NCBI RefSeq assembly: GCF_042139015.1
Contig: NZ_JBHIKY010000005.1
Span: 124,001 to 188,000 of the forward strand
Length of the DNA: 64,000 nt
From: JBHIKY01 sp042139015
Lineage (GTDB): Bacteria > Bacillota > Bacilli > Bacillales > Marinococcaceae
Direction: 5' to 3'
The notes under the pieces were generated by a model. It made no database searches. It had not been told where the DNA came from and saw only the letters and a list, made by a program, of their open reading frames with translations. Position numbers and translations under genes: made by a program. This document shows, in pieces, positions 42,886 to 52,211 of the stretch; the stretch's first letter is position 1, and every line of letters starts with the position of its first letter.

Positions 42886-43060
42886 AGTGCTTACGGAAAC
42901 TCCAGAGCAGATCACCGATAATCTCATTCAATAGTTTAGTCACGAAGGATGTGACGGCTTTAATATAATGACTCGTTATTTGTCCTTAGAACTCCAGGAA
43001 TTTACTGAAAGCGTTGTTCCTATTTTGCAGGTTAGAGGGGTCTTTCGAAAAGATTACTAA
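42886..43060 (+). pseudogene. C-terminal remnant of an NtaA/SnaA/DszA-family flavin monooxygenase
   Basis: In one frame it reads TPEQITDNLIQ, then a TAG, then FSHEGCDGFNIMTRYLSLEL and QEFTESVVPILQVRGVFRKDY before a stop. This is the typical end of bacterial luciferase-like NtaA/SnaA/SoxA monooxygenases (TPEQIADxL, DGFN, FVxxVVPELQxRGLFRxxY). Everything before is lost and the frame holds an internal stop, so it is dead. Confidence 0.75.
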
Positions 43061-43148
43061 TGAAATCACGGTCTATCAAAAAAGGTTTTTTCATTCTATT
43101 GTTGAATTTAGCTTAGTATGAAGACTATATCTGCAAAGGAGAAAGAGT

Positions 43149-43502
43149 ATGCAAAAAAAAGGCCAATTAGAAGTTTTTAACCTACACGAATTGATAAAAG
43201 ACCAAAAGGACTATATAAATTTTATCGTAAGTGAAGTAAATGACCATGTTCTTTGAATTGCTGTGATGAATGGAGAATATCACTGGCATAAACACGATGA
43301 TTGCGATGAATTGTTTTATGTATTAGAAGGTTAACTTTTTATTGACTTGGAAACCAATGAAACAGTTTCGCTAAAACCGGGTGAAAATTTTACTGTTCCA
43401 GCTAATACAATGCATCGAACTCGCTCAATAGAACGGACAGTTAATTTATGTTTTGAAAAAGCAAGTAATGATATAAGAGGAAGTAGGCGGCATGATATAT
43501 AA
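43149..43502 (+). pseudogene. Cupin-domain protein with two in-frame stop codons, 117 codons
   Basis: AAAGGAGA precedes the ATG and the frame keeps sense throughout, except a TGA at 43254 and a TAA at 43332. The encoded text shows a full cupin: GEYHWHKHDDCDELFYVLEG, then LFIDLETNETVSLKPGENF and TVPANTMHRT, with the metal-binding His residues intact. Two point changes have therefore disabled an otherwise well-kept gene. The loss looks recent. Confidence 0.8.
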
Positions 43503-43943
43503 CTTCCGTTGCTTGTAATACTCCACCTCTCATTATTTGTTTCTGAAAATTCTAGACAGCTGATGGAATTAGCAAATAGCAGAGTCTTCGAGGAGATGCC
43601 CCGGGGTTTCTGCGGGAGGAGAGGGAATTTAATCCAGATTCGAACATCCACTTCGTCGAACCCCCGGATCAGGTTCATTTTGTACAGATGAATGAAAATT
43701 TGTATATTTCTTAATTAACTATATTATCTATTTTAAAGGCGGCTCTTTCTTCAGGTTACATTGCGACGGAAATGAATGATGCACTGTTAAATGATTCTGT
43801 CCAGTTATTTGTAATAAAATTCATCTATTTTTCCCCCTGCACACAGCTTCGCTAGTTATTCCTCATTATTAAATATTCCGTAAATAATTTTCCGCTGACA
43901 TTAATATTAATTGTATATAATGACCGTGATTTTTTAAAATTTA
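43503..43943. other. Decayed intergenic stretch
   Basis: About 440 bp with no intact gene. From 43586 to 43714 one plus frame reads LRGDAPGFLREEREFNPDSN, then IHFVEPPDQVHFVQMNE and a stop. It looks like the end of a protein, but its family was not recognised. The rest is AT-rich without clear signals. Confidence 0.4.
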
Positions 43944-44873
43944 TCACTCTAACATCATTCGTTTTGCTTCAAAATATAAAGCTTGAATATATTTTTTAAT
44001 ATTAATTCGTGTAGAAGTGTACACTGGTTTTGATTCGTTTTTTAACTCTGACATCTTTTTATGAACAATAGTAAAGTCAAAAAAATGAGAAGCATACTTT
44101 TCAAATGTAAAATTTGAAAAGTCCGTAATCCCCAGAGAAGCTAAGTGCGTCAATGACTGATAAACAGTTCTGCGAACCCGTTGTTTAGCAGCTTTTGCCT
44201 CCCTTCTTACATCCGCTTTGTCTGCTTCAGCTCCAAGCTTTTTATTTGCCAAAAACTCATAAATGTTATTAAGAGAGGGGATTCCGTGTTCAAACGTGTA
44301 CCTCTTCTCATAGTTAAATAAGAAAACTAATATCTCTATTAAATTTTTGCTGCCATATTCTCCGGAAATACCTAATTCTGATATCAGGAACTCCCCATAA
44401 TACTTAATATTATATTCATTAAAAGACGTCCCCTTTTGATTTAATGCAGTATCCATTTGAAGTACAGTATTTAATGACTTTTGAATGTCACATATAGATT
44501 TTTCTAAGTTAGTATGTTTCATTACTTTTTGGATAACTGCTAAAACTTCGATTTTATTAATCGGTTTTATTATGTAGTGTTCAACCTCAAGCAAGTAAGC
44601 TTCACTAATAAGTTCCTTTGATTCTATTTGAGAAATCATAATGATTTTACCCTTAAAAGTAGGTTTAATCGTTTGAATTGTTTCCAGGCCATCACGATGA
44701 GGCATTAATAAATCAATTAATAAAATATCGACTTTTTGCATATTTAATGTTTCCCCATCTAATGATAATCCATCATCAGATTCACCAACAACTTGTCCTA
44801 AATTTTCATCCTCAATTATTTGAGCTAGTACGGAACGAACCGTTTCATCATCATCTGTTATATAAAAGTTCAT
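43944..44873 (-). CDS. glnL: Response regulator GlnL (YcbB) type, 309 aa
   Basis: Receiver domain with acidic pocket DDDE, phosphorylated Asp54 (ILLIDLLMPHRDG) and Lys in YIIKPIN. It is followed by the YcbB/GlnL output domain (GEFLISELGISGEYGSKNLIEIL and a basic KAAKQRVRRTVYQSLTHLASLG helix). In B. subtilis GlnL activates the glutaminase/glutamine-transport operon, and both targets lie next door here. It overlaps the kinase gene by 4 bp. Confidence 0.9.
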   Translation of the reverse strand: MNFYITDDDETVRSVLAQIIEDENLGQVVGESDDGLSLDGETLNMQKVDILLIDLLMPHRDGLETIQTIKPTFKGKIIMISQIESKELISEAYLLEVEHYIIKPINKIEVLAVIQKVMKHTNLEKSICDIQKSLNTVLQMDTALNQKGTSFNEYNIKYYGEFLISELGISGEYGSKNLIEILVFLFNYEKRYTFEHGIPSLNNIYEFLANKKLGAEADKADVRREAKAAKQRVRRTVYQSLTHLASLGITDFSNFTFEKYASHFFDFTIVHKKMSELKNESKPVYTSTRINIKKYIQALYFEAKRMMLE

Positions 44874-46189
44874 GAAGAATCCTCCTTTCCAACTAAATTC
44901 TCAACGGGCAAACAAATTGTAAAAACTGTCCCTTTTTCACTTGAGTCACTTTGGAAGGTAACGTTTCCATTGAGTTTTGTGACGATATCTTTTACAAAGG
45001 TTAAACCAATACCTGTTGAGGGAACGCCCATACTATCAAATTTAGAAGTGAAACCAGGTTTGAATATTAATTTCCTATACTTTTGTGGAATACCAGGTCC
45101 GTCATCTTCAATACGAAAGTCAACAGAATTCGGCTGAGAACCTACCTCTATATTAATTTTTCCTCTATTTTGAATGGATTCTACAGCGTTTGCGACTAAA
45201 TTATTGATAATCGATAGGATGATATAAGTATGGTAATGGGGATGCTCCCCTTTAATGGTAAAACTAAAATGAATATCTTTTTTTAATAAACGGGCATACT
45301 TTTCATTAGCTTGAACAATTATATTAATTAGTTCAGTAATATTTATATAGTCTATAATTCCTTCATTTGAAATAAGTGTTGATAATCCGGCAAAAATTCT
45401 TTGATTGTCTTTTTTAATGTCGTGTACTTCACCAGCAATTTCTAGCAATTGTTGACGGATTTTTTTTAGGAGATTGCTGTTTGTAGGATCACTTTGATTT
45501 AGCCCCCTATATAGTTCGTAAGCTTTTTTTGTGATGGCTTCAGAATTATAAAGTGTCTTTTTCAAGTGAATTGTTTCTTCATATAAATTAGAAACGTGTA
45601 ATAACATATGTTCATTTCGCTTTCGAACTTCTATTTCTCGGGATTGTGCTTCATATAGTTTCATCATACTAAAAATCCCTAATACTATAAAACTATGAGA
45701 AAGAGCAATGAATACCAATTTAGACAACGAAACTAAGGTAATGGAGAATTCAAATATCATATATTGTATAAGCAACTCTGCACAGTTGGACAATATTTCA
45801 ATAATTATCCCAAGTAAGCCAATGATTATAAATCGATGATGGAAACGATTAACCTTTGCCAAATTAAAAAGGCAAGTATAGGTGAAGTAAAAGAAAAAAG
45901 TGGGATAATGAGTTTCGAACGAATGTACCAAGCTAAAGTCAGCGTGCATAAGTAAATCTAATAAAACACGAAAAAATACAACAAGTACAGCTGTTAAGAA
46001 ACCTGGAATAATTGTCGATTTTCTTAAAAATAGTAGGAGTAAGAAAAGAGCTGGTGGTCCTAAACTAACTCGAAATGTTTCATTAATAGGATAAAAGCTT
46101 ATTTCACCTGCTAATGGAACAAAAAATATCATGAATATAATAATAGTACGGTCTGTCCTTAGTAAAGGATTAATGTTCAATAGTGCCAC
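44870..46189 (-). CDS. glnK: Sensor histidine kinase GlnK (YcbA) type, 439 aa
   Basis: Six or so membrane segments fill the first 190 residues, followed by a helical linker and a SpoOB-like H-box EVHDIKKDNQRIFAGLSTL. The ATPase domain has the N box NLVANAVES, G1 EDDGPGIP, F-box FKPGFTSK and G2 STGIGLTFVKDIV. It is expected to sense glutamine and phosphorylate GlnL. Divergent from glnT across 329 bp. Confidence 0.9.
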   Translation of the reverse strand: MALLNINPLLRTDRTIIIFMIFFVPLAGEISFYPINETFRVSLGPPALFLLLLFLRKSTIIPGFLTAVLVVFFRVLLDLLMHADFSLVHSFETHYPTFFFYFTYTCLFNLAKVNRFHHRFIIIGLLGIIIEILSNCAELLIQYMIFEFSITLVSLSKLVFIALSHSFIVLGIFSMMKLYEAQSREIEVRKRNEHMLLHVSNLYEETIHLKKTLYNSEAITKKAYELYRGLNQSDPTNSNLLKKIRQQLLEIAGEVHDIKKDNQRIFAGLSTLISNEGIIDYINITELINIIVQANEKYARLLKKDIHFSFTIKGEHPHYHTYIILSIINNLVANAVESIQNRGKINIEVGSQPNSVDFRIEDDGPGIPQKYRKLIFKPGFTSKFDSMGVPSTGIGLTFVKDIVTKLNGNVTFQSDSSEKGTVFTICLPVENLVGKEDSS

Positions 46190-46356
46190 TCCTATTTAAC
46201 AAATATTAAGGTTAGTTTATATAATAGCTTCTTTTTATTCAATGGCAACACACTATCGAACAAATTTTCCGAACTATTTTTCTGGTTTATGTGTAGTTAT
46301 CTGTTTCTTTTTGTAGCTTAGATTATAAACTGAATTATGATATTTAGGCACACTAA

Positions 46357-46370
46357 TGGCAACGCTTTCA
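46357..46370. promoter_or_regulatory. Candidate CcpA catabolite-responsive element (cre) upstream of glnT
   Basis: The reverse strand reads TGAAAGCGTTGCCA, 13 of 14 to the cre consensus TGWAANCGNTNWCA. It lies about 150 bp before glnT in the 329-bp region shared with the divergent kinase gene. No other clear signal was found there. Confidence 0.5.
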
Positions 46371-46518
46371 AAGAGGAGAGTGCGCCAAACTGAGAATGAA
46401 GGGTTGGGAAATTGATTAAAAGGGATCGTTAATGAATTCGTAAAGCATCAAAAGGAGGTGTACGATTAGAAATCTGCTTTTTGATTTCGCTTATTAAAAA
46501 AATAAAGAGGTGATTATT

Positions 46519-47934
46519 GTGGTAGAAAGTTTGATTAATTGGAGCAATACAATTCTATGGTCCTATATTTTAATCGCTTTACTTGTTGGTTTAGGAATTT
46601 ATTTTACTTTCCGAACAAAATTTGTTCAAGTGACGAATCTAATAGAAATGATTCGTTTAATGAAAGAGAGTCCTACTACTAATAATGGGAATAAACAAAT
46701 TTCATCATTTGGAGCTTTTTGTATTAGTGCAGCTTCAAGAATTGGCACTGGTAATCTAGCTGGTGTAGCCATTGCGATTACATTAGGTGGACCAGGTGCT
46801 GTATTCTGGATGTGGGTTGTCGCAATCTTCGGTGCAGTATTATGCTTTATTGAAAGTACGTTAGCTCAAGTCTATAAAGTGAAAGAGACAAACGGTTTCA
46901 AAGGCGGGCCAGCATATTATATGGAAAAAGCGATTGGTGCAAGGTGGATGGGCGTTATGTTTGCAATTTTTATCACTTTCTGTTTTGGACTAGCTTTCAA
47001 TTCCGTTCAAGCAAATACCATTACAGTTGCATTTGAGGAAGCTTTAGGTACAAACCGCCTTGTAATTGGTATGGTTTTAACTGCATTTGTGGGATTCGTT
47101 ATTTTTGGTGGTGTTAAACGTATTGCTAATGTGTCTCAGGTAATTGTACCTGTCTTAGCATTATTATATTTAATATTGGTTACATATATAGTAATTATAA
47201 ACATTGGTGAAATCCCGAGGGTCATTGGTCTTATTGTAACTAGCGCATTTGGTTTAAATGAAGCGATTGCTGGTGGGATAGGTGCAGCAATAATAAATGG
47301 TGTTAAACGTGGATTATTCTCTAATGAAGCAGGTATGGGTAGTGCACCTGTTGCAGCTGCGACAGCGGATGTGAGTCACCCAGCTAAACAGGGATTTGTT
47401 CAAACGCTAGGTGCTTTTGTTGACACATTATTAATTTGTAGTGCAACAGCGTTTATTATTTTATTGTCTGGAATTCCTGGAGAAGGAATAGGCGGTATAC
47501 AGCTTACTCAGAGTGCATTAGCCAGCCACGTTGGTCCATGGGCAAGTATTTTTGTAGCCATTGCGATCCTATTATTTTGTTTTAGCTCGATCATTGGGAA
47601 TTATTACTACGGCGAATCCAACATCGGATTTATTAACGAAAATAAAACAGCTATTTTTGTTTTCCGTCTGGCTGTGTTAGGGATGCTTCTTTTTGGTTCA
47701 GTATCAAGCATGAGCATGGTTTGGAATGTAGCAGACTTATTTATGGCATTTATGGCAATTACGAACTTAATCGCTCTTGCTTTAATTGGAAAAATCGCAA
47801 TAGCCGTATTAAAAGATTACTTGAAACAGAAAAAACAGGGAAAAGATCCTGTATTTTATGCTAGTAACATTAAAGGACTCAAAAATGTAGAATGCTGGAA
47901 AGATGAAGAGATAAAGAAGCATAAAGAAGCATAA
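46519..47934 (+). CDS. glnT: Sodium/glutamine (or alanine) symporter, AGCS family, GlnT type, 471 aa
   Basis: Same family as alsT at 1625. It has SAASRIGTGNLAGVAIAITLGGPGAVFWMW, GGPAYYMEKAIGARWMG, and KRGLFSNEAGMGSAPVAAATADV. GTG at 46519 follows AGAGGTGAT with 7-nt spacing; the GTG at 46510 overlaps that site. The neighbouring glutaminase and GlnK/GlnL point to glutamine as substrate, as in B. subtilis glnT (ybgH). Codon use is AT-rich. Confidence 0.88.
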   Translation: MVESLINWSNTILWSYILIALLVGLGIYFTFRTKFVQVTNLIEMIRLMKESPTTNNGNKQISSFGAFCISAASRIGTGNLAGVAIAITLGGPGAVFWMWVVAIFGAVLCFIESTLAQVYKVKETNGFKGGPAYYMEKAIGARWMGVMFAIFITFCFGLAFNSVQANTITVAFEEALGTNRLVIGMVLTAFVGFVIFGGVKRIANVSQVIVPVLALLYLILVTYIVIINIGEIPRVIGLIVTSAFGLNEAIAGGIGAAIINGVKRGLFSNEAGMGSAPVAAATADVSHPAKQGFVQTLGAFVDTLLICSATAFIILLSGIPGEGIGGIQLTQSALASHVGPWASIFVAIAILLFCFSSIIGNYYYGESNIGFINENKTAIFVFRLAVLGMLLFGSVSSMSMVWNVADLFMAFMAITNLIALALIGKIAIAVLKDYLKQKKQGKDPVFYASNIKGLKNVECWKDEEIKKHKEA

Positions 47935-48034
47935 AAGAAACTGCTCACTCGTTCAATAATGATCGTTGAACCTTAGAGATGGTTTGTTTCTTTTTATAGG
48001 ATAATAAAATGGAAGCGGTTACGAGGAGGATGAA

Positions 48035-49027
48035 ATGTATCAGCAGAAAATAAAACAAACAAATATAAAAAATAACCCCAAAGAAGATAAATGCCTTGAC
48101 GAATGGGTTATGAAATACCGTTTGCTTGGTACGAAAGGTCGATGTGCTGAATATATCCCTGCTTTGGGGGAGTCAAATCTATATGATTTAGGAGTTTACA
48201 TAATTAGTTCGGATGGAGTAGAGATCAAATCAGGAGATTGGGAAGTTCCTTTTACTTTGCAAAGTATTTCAAAAGTGATTAGTCTTATTGCAGTATGTTT
48301 AGGCCGAGGAATTTCTTATGTATTAGAACGTGTTGATGTAGAACCAACAGGGGATGCATTTAACTCTATCGTTCGATTAGAAATGAATACACCAGGTAAA
48401 CCGTTTAATCCAATGATTAATGCGGGAGCGATTACAGTTGCATCTCTCCATTGTGGGGAATCACCAGAGCAAAAGTTAGAATCGATATATGCAATTATAG
48501 AAAAAATGGTTGGAAAGCGACCAACAGTTAATGAAAAAGTGTTTCAGTCTGAGTGGAAAACAGCAAATCGAAATAGAGCTTTAGCTTATTACTTGAAAGA
48601 AAATGGTTTTTTAGAATCAGAGGTAGAGGTGGCGTTAGAAGTTTACTTAAAACAATGTGCAATCGAAGTAAATACAAAAGATATTGCACGAATAGGGTTA
48701 ATTCTATCACAAAATGGGTACGACTCAATTCACAAGAGACAAGTCTTTCCTAAAGAAATAGCTAAGCTTATCAAAGGTTTAATGCTAACTTGTGGGATGT
48801 ATAATGCTTCGGGGAAATTTGCAGCATTTGTTGGAATACCAGCAAAAAGTGGGGTATCAGGTGGAATTATGGCATCAGTACCAGCTAGATATCCCCAAAA
48901 ATCACCTTATCAAATGGGATGCGGTATTGGTATTTATGGACCTGCTATAGATGAATATGGCAATAGTATTGCGGGTGTCGAGCTTTTAAAGCACCTTGCA
49001 AAGGTGTGGGACTTTAATAGTTTTTAA
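48035..49027 (+). CDS. glsA: Glutaminase GlsA, 330 aa
   Basis: Hydrolyses glutamine to glutamate and ammonia; serine-dependent, beta-lactamase-like fold. The catalytic Ser77 and Lys80 are in TLQSISKV. NPMINAGAI, YYLKENGFL, the Asn/Tyr region GMYNASGKFAAFVGIPAKSGVSGG and the closing MGCGIGIYGPAIDEYGNS are typical. GAGGAGG precedes the ATG. A weaker cre-like string, TGGAAGCGGTTACG (48010-48023, 12 of 14), touches the ribosome site. It likely shares GlnL control with glnT. Confidence 0.93.
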   Translation: MYQQKIKQTNIKNNPKEDKCLDEWVMKYRLLGTKGRCAEYIPALGESNLYDLGVYIISSDGVEIKSGDWEVPFTLQSISKVISLIAVCLGRGISYVLERVDVEPTGDAFNSIVRLEMNTPGKPFNPMINAGAITVASLHCGESPEQKLESIYAIIEKMVGKRPTVNEKVFQSEWKTANRNRALAYYLKENGFLESEVEVALEVYLKQCAIEVNTKDIARIGLILSQNGYDSIHKRQVFPKEIAKLIKGLMLTCGMYNASGKFAAFVGIPAKSGVSGGIMASVPARYPQKSPYQMGCGIGIYGPAIDEYGNSIAGVELLKHLAKVWDFNSF

Positions 49028-49226
49028 TGATTTCAATCACCTGAGAAATTTCATTAGTATACAATCATTAAACATTTATGTACTGAGGGTTAAAATTAGA
49101 AGAGTGGAATGAACTATGAGTGAAACAAAGGAGTTAAATGATCTTCAATCCGCTCAGCAGACAGGTCGCTTCCTATAGCCCCAGCATTTTATAAAGAAAT
49201 ATGTAGAAGCATTGATGTGACCAATG

Positions 49227-49258
49227 AAAAATGAAAAATTGTCCAATTTTCATTTTTT
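49227..49258 (+). terminator. AT-rich terminator-like hairpin
   Basis: AAAAATGAAAAATT pairs with AATTTTCATTTTTT with one bulge and ends in a T run, about 200 bp after glsA. A 20-codon frame at 49116 (MSETKELNDLQSAQ) lies between them and may be a gene fragment. Confidence 0.5.
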
Positions 49259-49317
49259 AGTTTAACGATAATATCATTATGGGAACATATAATTAAAACA
49301 GAGAGAGGATGATACAA

Positions 49318-49389
49318 GTGATTCGTACAATTTTAATGATTATCGGTCTTGTTGTAGTAGTATTAGCAATTATTAATTTAGCTGGTTAA
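49318..49389 (+). CDS. Single-segment membrane microprotein, 23 aa
   Basis: A GTG start 6-10 nt after GAGAGGATG, a 23-residue product that is almost wholly hydrophobic (MIRTILMIIGLVVVVLAIIN), and a terminator 26 bp after the stop form a complete small unit. Such one-helix peptides are common and often missed in Bacillus. With the terminators and the 20-codon frame it fills the 498 bp between glsA and the deaminase gene. Confidence 0.5.
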   Translation: MIRTILMIIGLVVVVLAIINLAG

Positions 49390-49414
49390 TAAGTAATTCG
49401 AACATACAAAAAAG

Positions 49415-49437
49415 ACACCTTAAAGGGTGTTTTTTTT
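49415..49437 (+). terminator. Intrinsic terminator after the microprotein
   Basis: ACACCT / GGGTGT stem with a 4-nt loop, then a run of seven or eight T. Confidence 0.65.
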
Positions 49438-49525
49438 ATTGAACGGAAGATAACATTACAAAAACACTTGCGGTCCTGCAGCTGTTTTCGTATGATAGGT
49501 CATATTTCAGGGAGTGATAATTTAT

Positions 49526-50833
49526 ATGAAAATAGCTTATACGAACGCCGTTTTTCTAACGATGGACGAAAATGAAACGGTAGTTGAGGATGGGTTAATG
49601 ATTACGGACGACGATAAGATTACTTATATCGGCCCGTATCAGACGGACAAAGCTGCCGAGGCTGGCCGCACTGTTTCCTTAAAAGGAAAGTGGGTGCTCC
49701 CCGGTCTTGTAAATACCCACTCTCATGTATTAATGACCATGCTGCGGGGCAGTGCAGATGATATGCCGTTACATCAGTGGCTTACGACAAAAATTTGGCC
49801 GATGGAGGAAAAGTTCACTACCGAGCTAGCTGAAATAAGCGCAATGCTTGGCATTCTTGAAATGATAAAGTCTGGAACGACTACCTTTTCTGATATGTTT
49901 AACCCCACCGGCATTGATGCTGATGCTCTTATCCATTCTATTGCTGAGACGGGCATCAAAGGTGCATTTTCCTATTCTATTTTCAGCTCTGAGGATAAGA
50001 AAGCCGAACTTGAGCATATTCGGAAAGCGGAGCAATTTACAAAGAGATACCGCACGTTTGCCGGCGGACGGATGTCAACGATGACTGCTCCGCACAGTCC
50101 ATACGCTTGTAACGTAGAAACGCTTCAGGAGAGCGCACGCATCGCTAGTGAAAATAATACCATGATTCATCTTCATGTTTCTGAAACGCGACAGGAAGTG
50201 GATAACTGTTTAAACACGCACAGTCTGCGGCCGATTGAGTATTTGGAAAAGCTCGGAATTTTTATTCAGCCGACAATTATGGCACATGGGGTATATCTCA
50301 CAGAAGTGGAAATAGATATTATGAAGAACCATAACGTCCGAATCGCTCATAATCCGATCAGTAATTTGAAATTAGGGTCTGGTATCGCTGATATTAAGCG
50401 TCTGCTGGCTGAAGATATCCTGGTCGGCATTGCCACAGACAGCACGGCTTCAAATAATAACCTTGATATGTTCGAAGAAACGAGGACAGCCGCTTTACTG
50501 CAAAAAGGGTTTCACGAAGATGCGGGAGCACTGCCTCTGCAAACGACATTGTCGCTGGCCACGCGAAAGGGAGCGGAGGCGGTAAATAAACCGGATACTG
50601 GTCAATTACGCATAGGAAAAAAAGCAGATTTCATCACAGTAAAGGCGGATCAGCCCCATTTTTACCCGCTTTCCAAAGTGAATTCGCATGTCCTATATTC
50701 CATTTCCGGAAAAGATGTATGCGATGTATTTATTGATGGAACACCAATTATGCAAAATAAGGAATGCCTGACTCTGGATGAAGAAAAAATTAAAGCAGAG
50801 GCAGAGCGGCTTTACATGAATAATTTCACGTAA
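49526..50833 (+). CDS. mtaD: 5-methylthioadenosine/S-adenosylhomocysteine deaminase-like amidohydrolase (MtaD/TRZ family), 435 aa
   Basis: Metal-dependent deaminase of the ATZ/TRZ family. The metal His pair is in NTHSHVLMTMLRG, followed by HLHVSETRQEVDNC, MAHGVYLTEVE and the Asp/Ser of ATDSTASNNNLDMFEE. Length matches MtaD. GGAGTGA lies 9 nt before ATG 49526, so the four extra codons from 49514 are rejected. It marks the return to higher GC. Exact substrate (SAH, MTA, adenosine) is inferred. Confidence 0.85.
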   Translation: MKIAYTNAVFLTMDENETVVEDGLMITDDDKITYIGPYQTDKAAEAGRTVSLKGKWVLPGLVNTHSHVLMTMLRGSADDMPLHQWLTTKIWPMEEKFTTELAEISAMLGILEMIKSGTTTFSDMFNPTGIDADALIHSIAETGIKGAFSYSIFSSEDKKAELEHIRKAEQFTKRYRTFAGGRMSTMTAPHSPYACNVETLQESARIASENNTMIHLHVSETRQEVDNCLNTHSLRPIEYLEKLGIFIQPTIMAHGVYLTEVEIDIMKNHNVRIAHNPISNLKLGSGIADIKRLLAEDILVGIATDSTASNNNLDMFEETRTAALLQKGFHEDAGALPLQTTLSLATRKGAEAVNKPDTGQLRIGKKADFITVKADQPHFYPLSKVNSHVLYSISGKDVCDVFIDGTPIMQNKECLTLDEEKIKAEAERLYMNNFT

Positions 50834-50934
50834 AAAATTAATGAGAGGATTCAAAACTTATAGACGGGATCACTCATTATTCCATATAATAACGGTACAG
50901 GCGTTTCAGATCGAACACTACAGGAGGATGCGAC

Positions 50935-52143
50935 ATGGGTTATTATAATGATCCTCAAACGCGCCAGAGCCGTTTAAAGCAGAATAAATTCAATGCAGGA
51001 TTCTTTGGTTTTATCGGTGCGGTCATTGGAGCAGCTGCAGTGCTTTTTGTCGCCCCATTGCTGGATTCAGGAGAACAAACAGCAACGGAACCCGAAGCAG
51101 GTGATAAAGAACAACAGGAAGCGGGGGAAGTGGTTGAGAACCGGACGAATGTGACAAGTGATGTGACAGAAGCAGTAGAAACGGCGTCTGGAGCAGTAGT
51201 AGGCGTTTTTAATCTTCAGCAAACAAGCTTTTTTGAATCTGATTCTCCACAGGATCTTGGCGCAGGCTCGGGAGTTGTTTACAAAGAAGAAGGAGACTCT
51301 GCATTTATCGTAACGAATCATCATGTCATCGACGGAGCGAGTCAGGTGGAAGTAAGCATTGATGACAATGATCGAGTAGAGGCAGAAATAGTCGGGTCCG
51401 ATGAGCTGACTGACCTTGCCGTGCTTAGAGTAGGAGCGGAGCATATAACCACCGTCGTTTCTTTCGGGGATTCCACACAGTTAAACGTCGGGGAGCCGGC
51501 AATAGCCATTGGGAATCCATTAGGACCGGATCTTTCAGGCACGGTGACTCAGGGAATAATCAGTGCGTTGGACCGAAGCATACCAGTCGATCTTGATGGA
51601 GATGGAGTGGAAGACTGGGAGTCTGAGGTGCTCCAGACGGATGCTGCCATTAACCCCGGTAACAGCGGAGGAGCACTCGTGGATATTAATGGAGAATTAA
51701 TAGGGATTAACTCCATGAAAATTTCACAATCCCAGGTAGAAGGCATAGGTTTCGCCATCCCTACCAATGTTGCCATTCCTGTATTGGAAGACCTCGAAGA
51801 ATCAGGGCAGGTCGAACGGCCGCAGCTTGGAGTAACAATTGGAGCATTACAAGACATTCCAAGCTACCACTGGCAGGAATCACTCCATCTCCCGGAGGAA
51901 GTGGAACATGGGGTGTTTATTACCAGTGTCCTTGATGGATCGGCAGCAGCGGAAGCCGGCCTGCAGGAATATGACGTCATTACTGCCTTAGATGGCAAGG
52001 AAATTGAAAATGGAAACCAGCTGAGATCCTTCCTTTATAATGAAAAAAATATCGGGGATAATGTAGAAGTGACATTTTATCGAAACGGTGAGCAGCAGAC
52101 CGCTGATTTGACACTTGCCGTCCAGGGTACCAATCAGCAATAA
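50935..52143 (+). CDS. HtrA/DegP-like serine protease, membrane anchored, 402 aa
   Basis: One N-terminal membrane segment (about residues 22-44) is followed by an acidic linker, a trypsin-like domain and a C-terminal PDZ domain (about 295-395). The triad is His130 (TNHHVIDG), Asp160 (ELTDLAVLRV) and Ser244 (INPGNSGGALVD). Bacillus HtrA/HtrB/YyxA proteins act at the membrane surface on misfolded exported proteins. AGGAGG before the ATG, own terminator. No CssR-like site was recognised. Confidence 0.92.
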   Translation: MGYYNDPQTRQSRLKQNKFNAGFFGFIGAVIGAAAVLFVAPLLDSGEQTATEPEAGDKEQQEAGEVVENRTNVTSDVTEAVETASGAVVGVFNLQQTSFFESDSPQDLGAGSGVVYKEEGDSAFIVTNHHVIDGASQVEVSIDDNDRVEAEIVGSDELTDLAVLRVGAEHITTVVSFGDSTQLNVGEPAIAIGNPLGPDLSGTVTQGIISALDRSIPVDLDGDGVEDWESEVLQTDAAINPGNSGGALVDINGELIGINSMKISQSQVEGIGFAIPTNVAIPVLEDLEESGQVERPQLGVTIGALQDIPSYHWQESLHLPEEVEHGVFITSVLDGSAAAEAGLQEYDVITALDGKEIENGNQLRSFLYNEKNIGDNVEVTFYRNGEQQTADLTLAVQGTNQQ

Positions 52144-52149
52144 GAAAAA

Positions 52150-52191
52150 AACATCCGCATCGGCCAATGCCTTTGTGGATGTTTCTTTTTT
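52150..52191 (+). terminator. Intrinsic terminator of htrA
   Basis: AACATCCGCA / TGTGGATGTT stem (one G-U pair) and a CTTTTTT tail. Confidence 0.8.
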
Positions 52192-52211
52192 AAGATATAG
52201 GAAAGTTTAGG

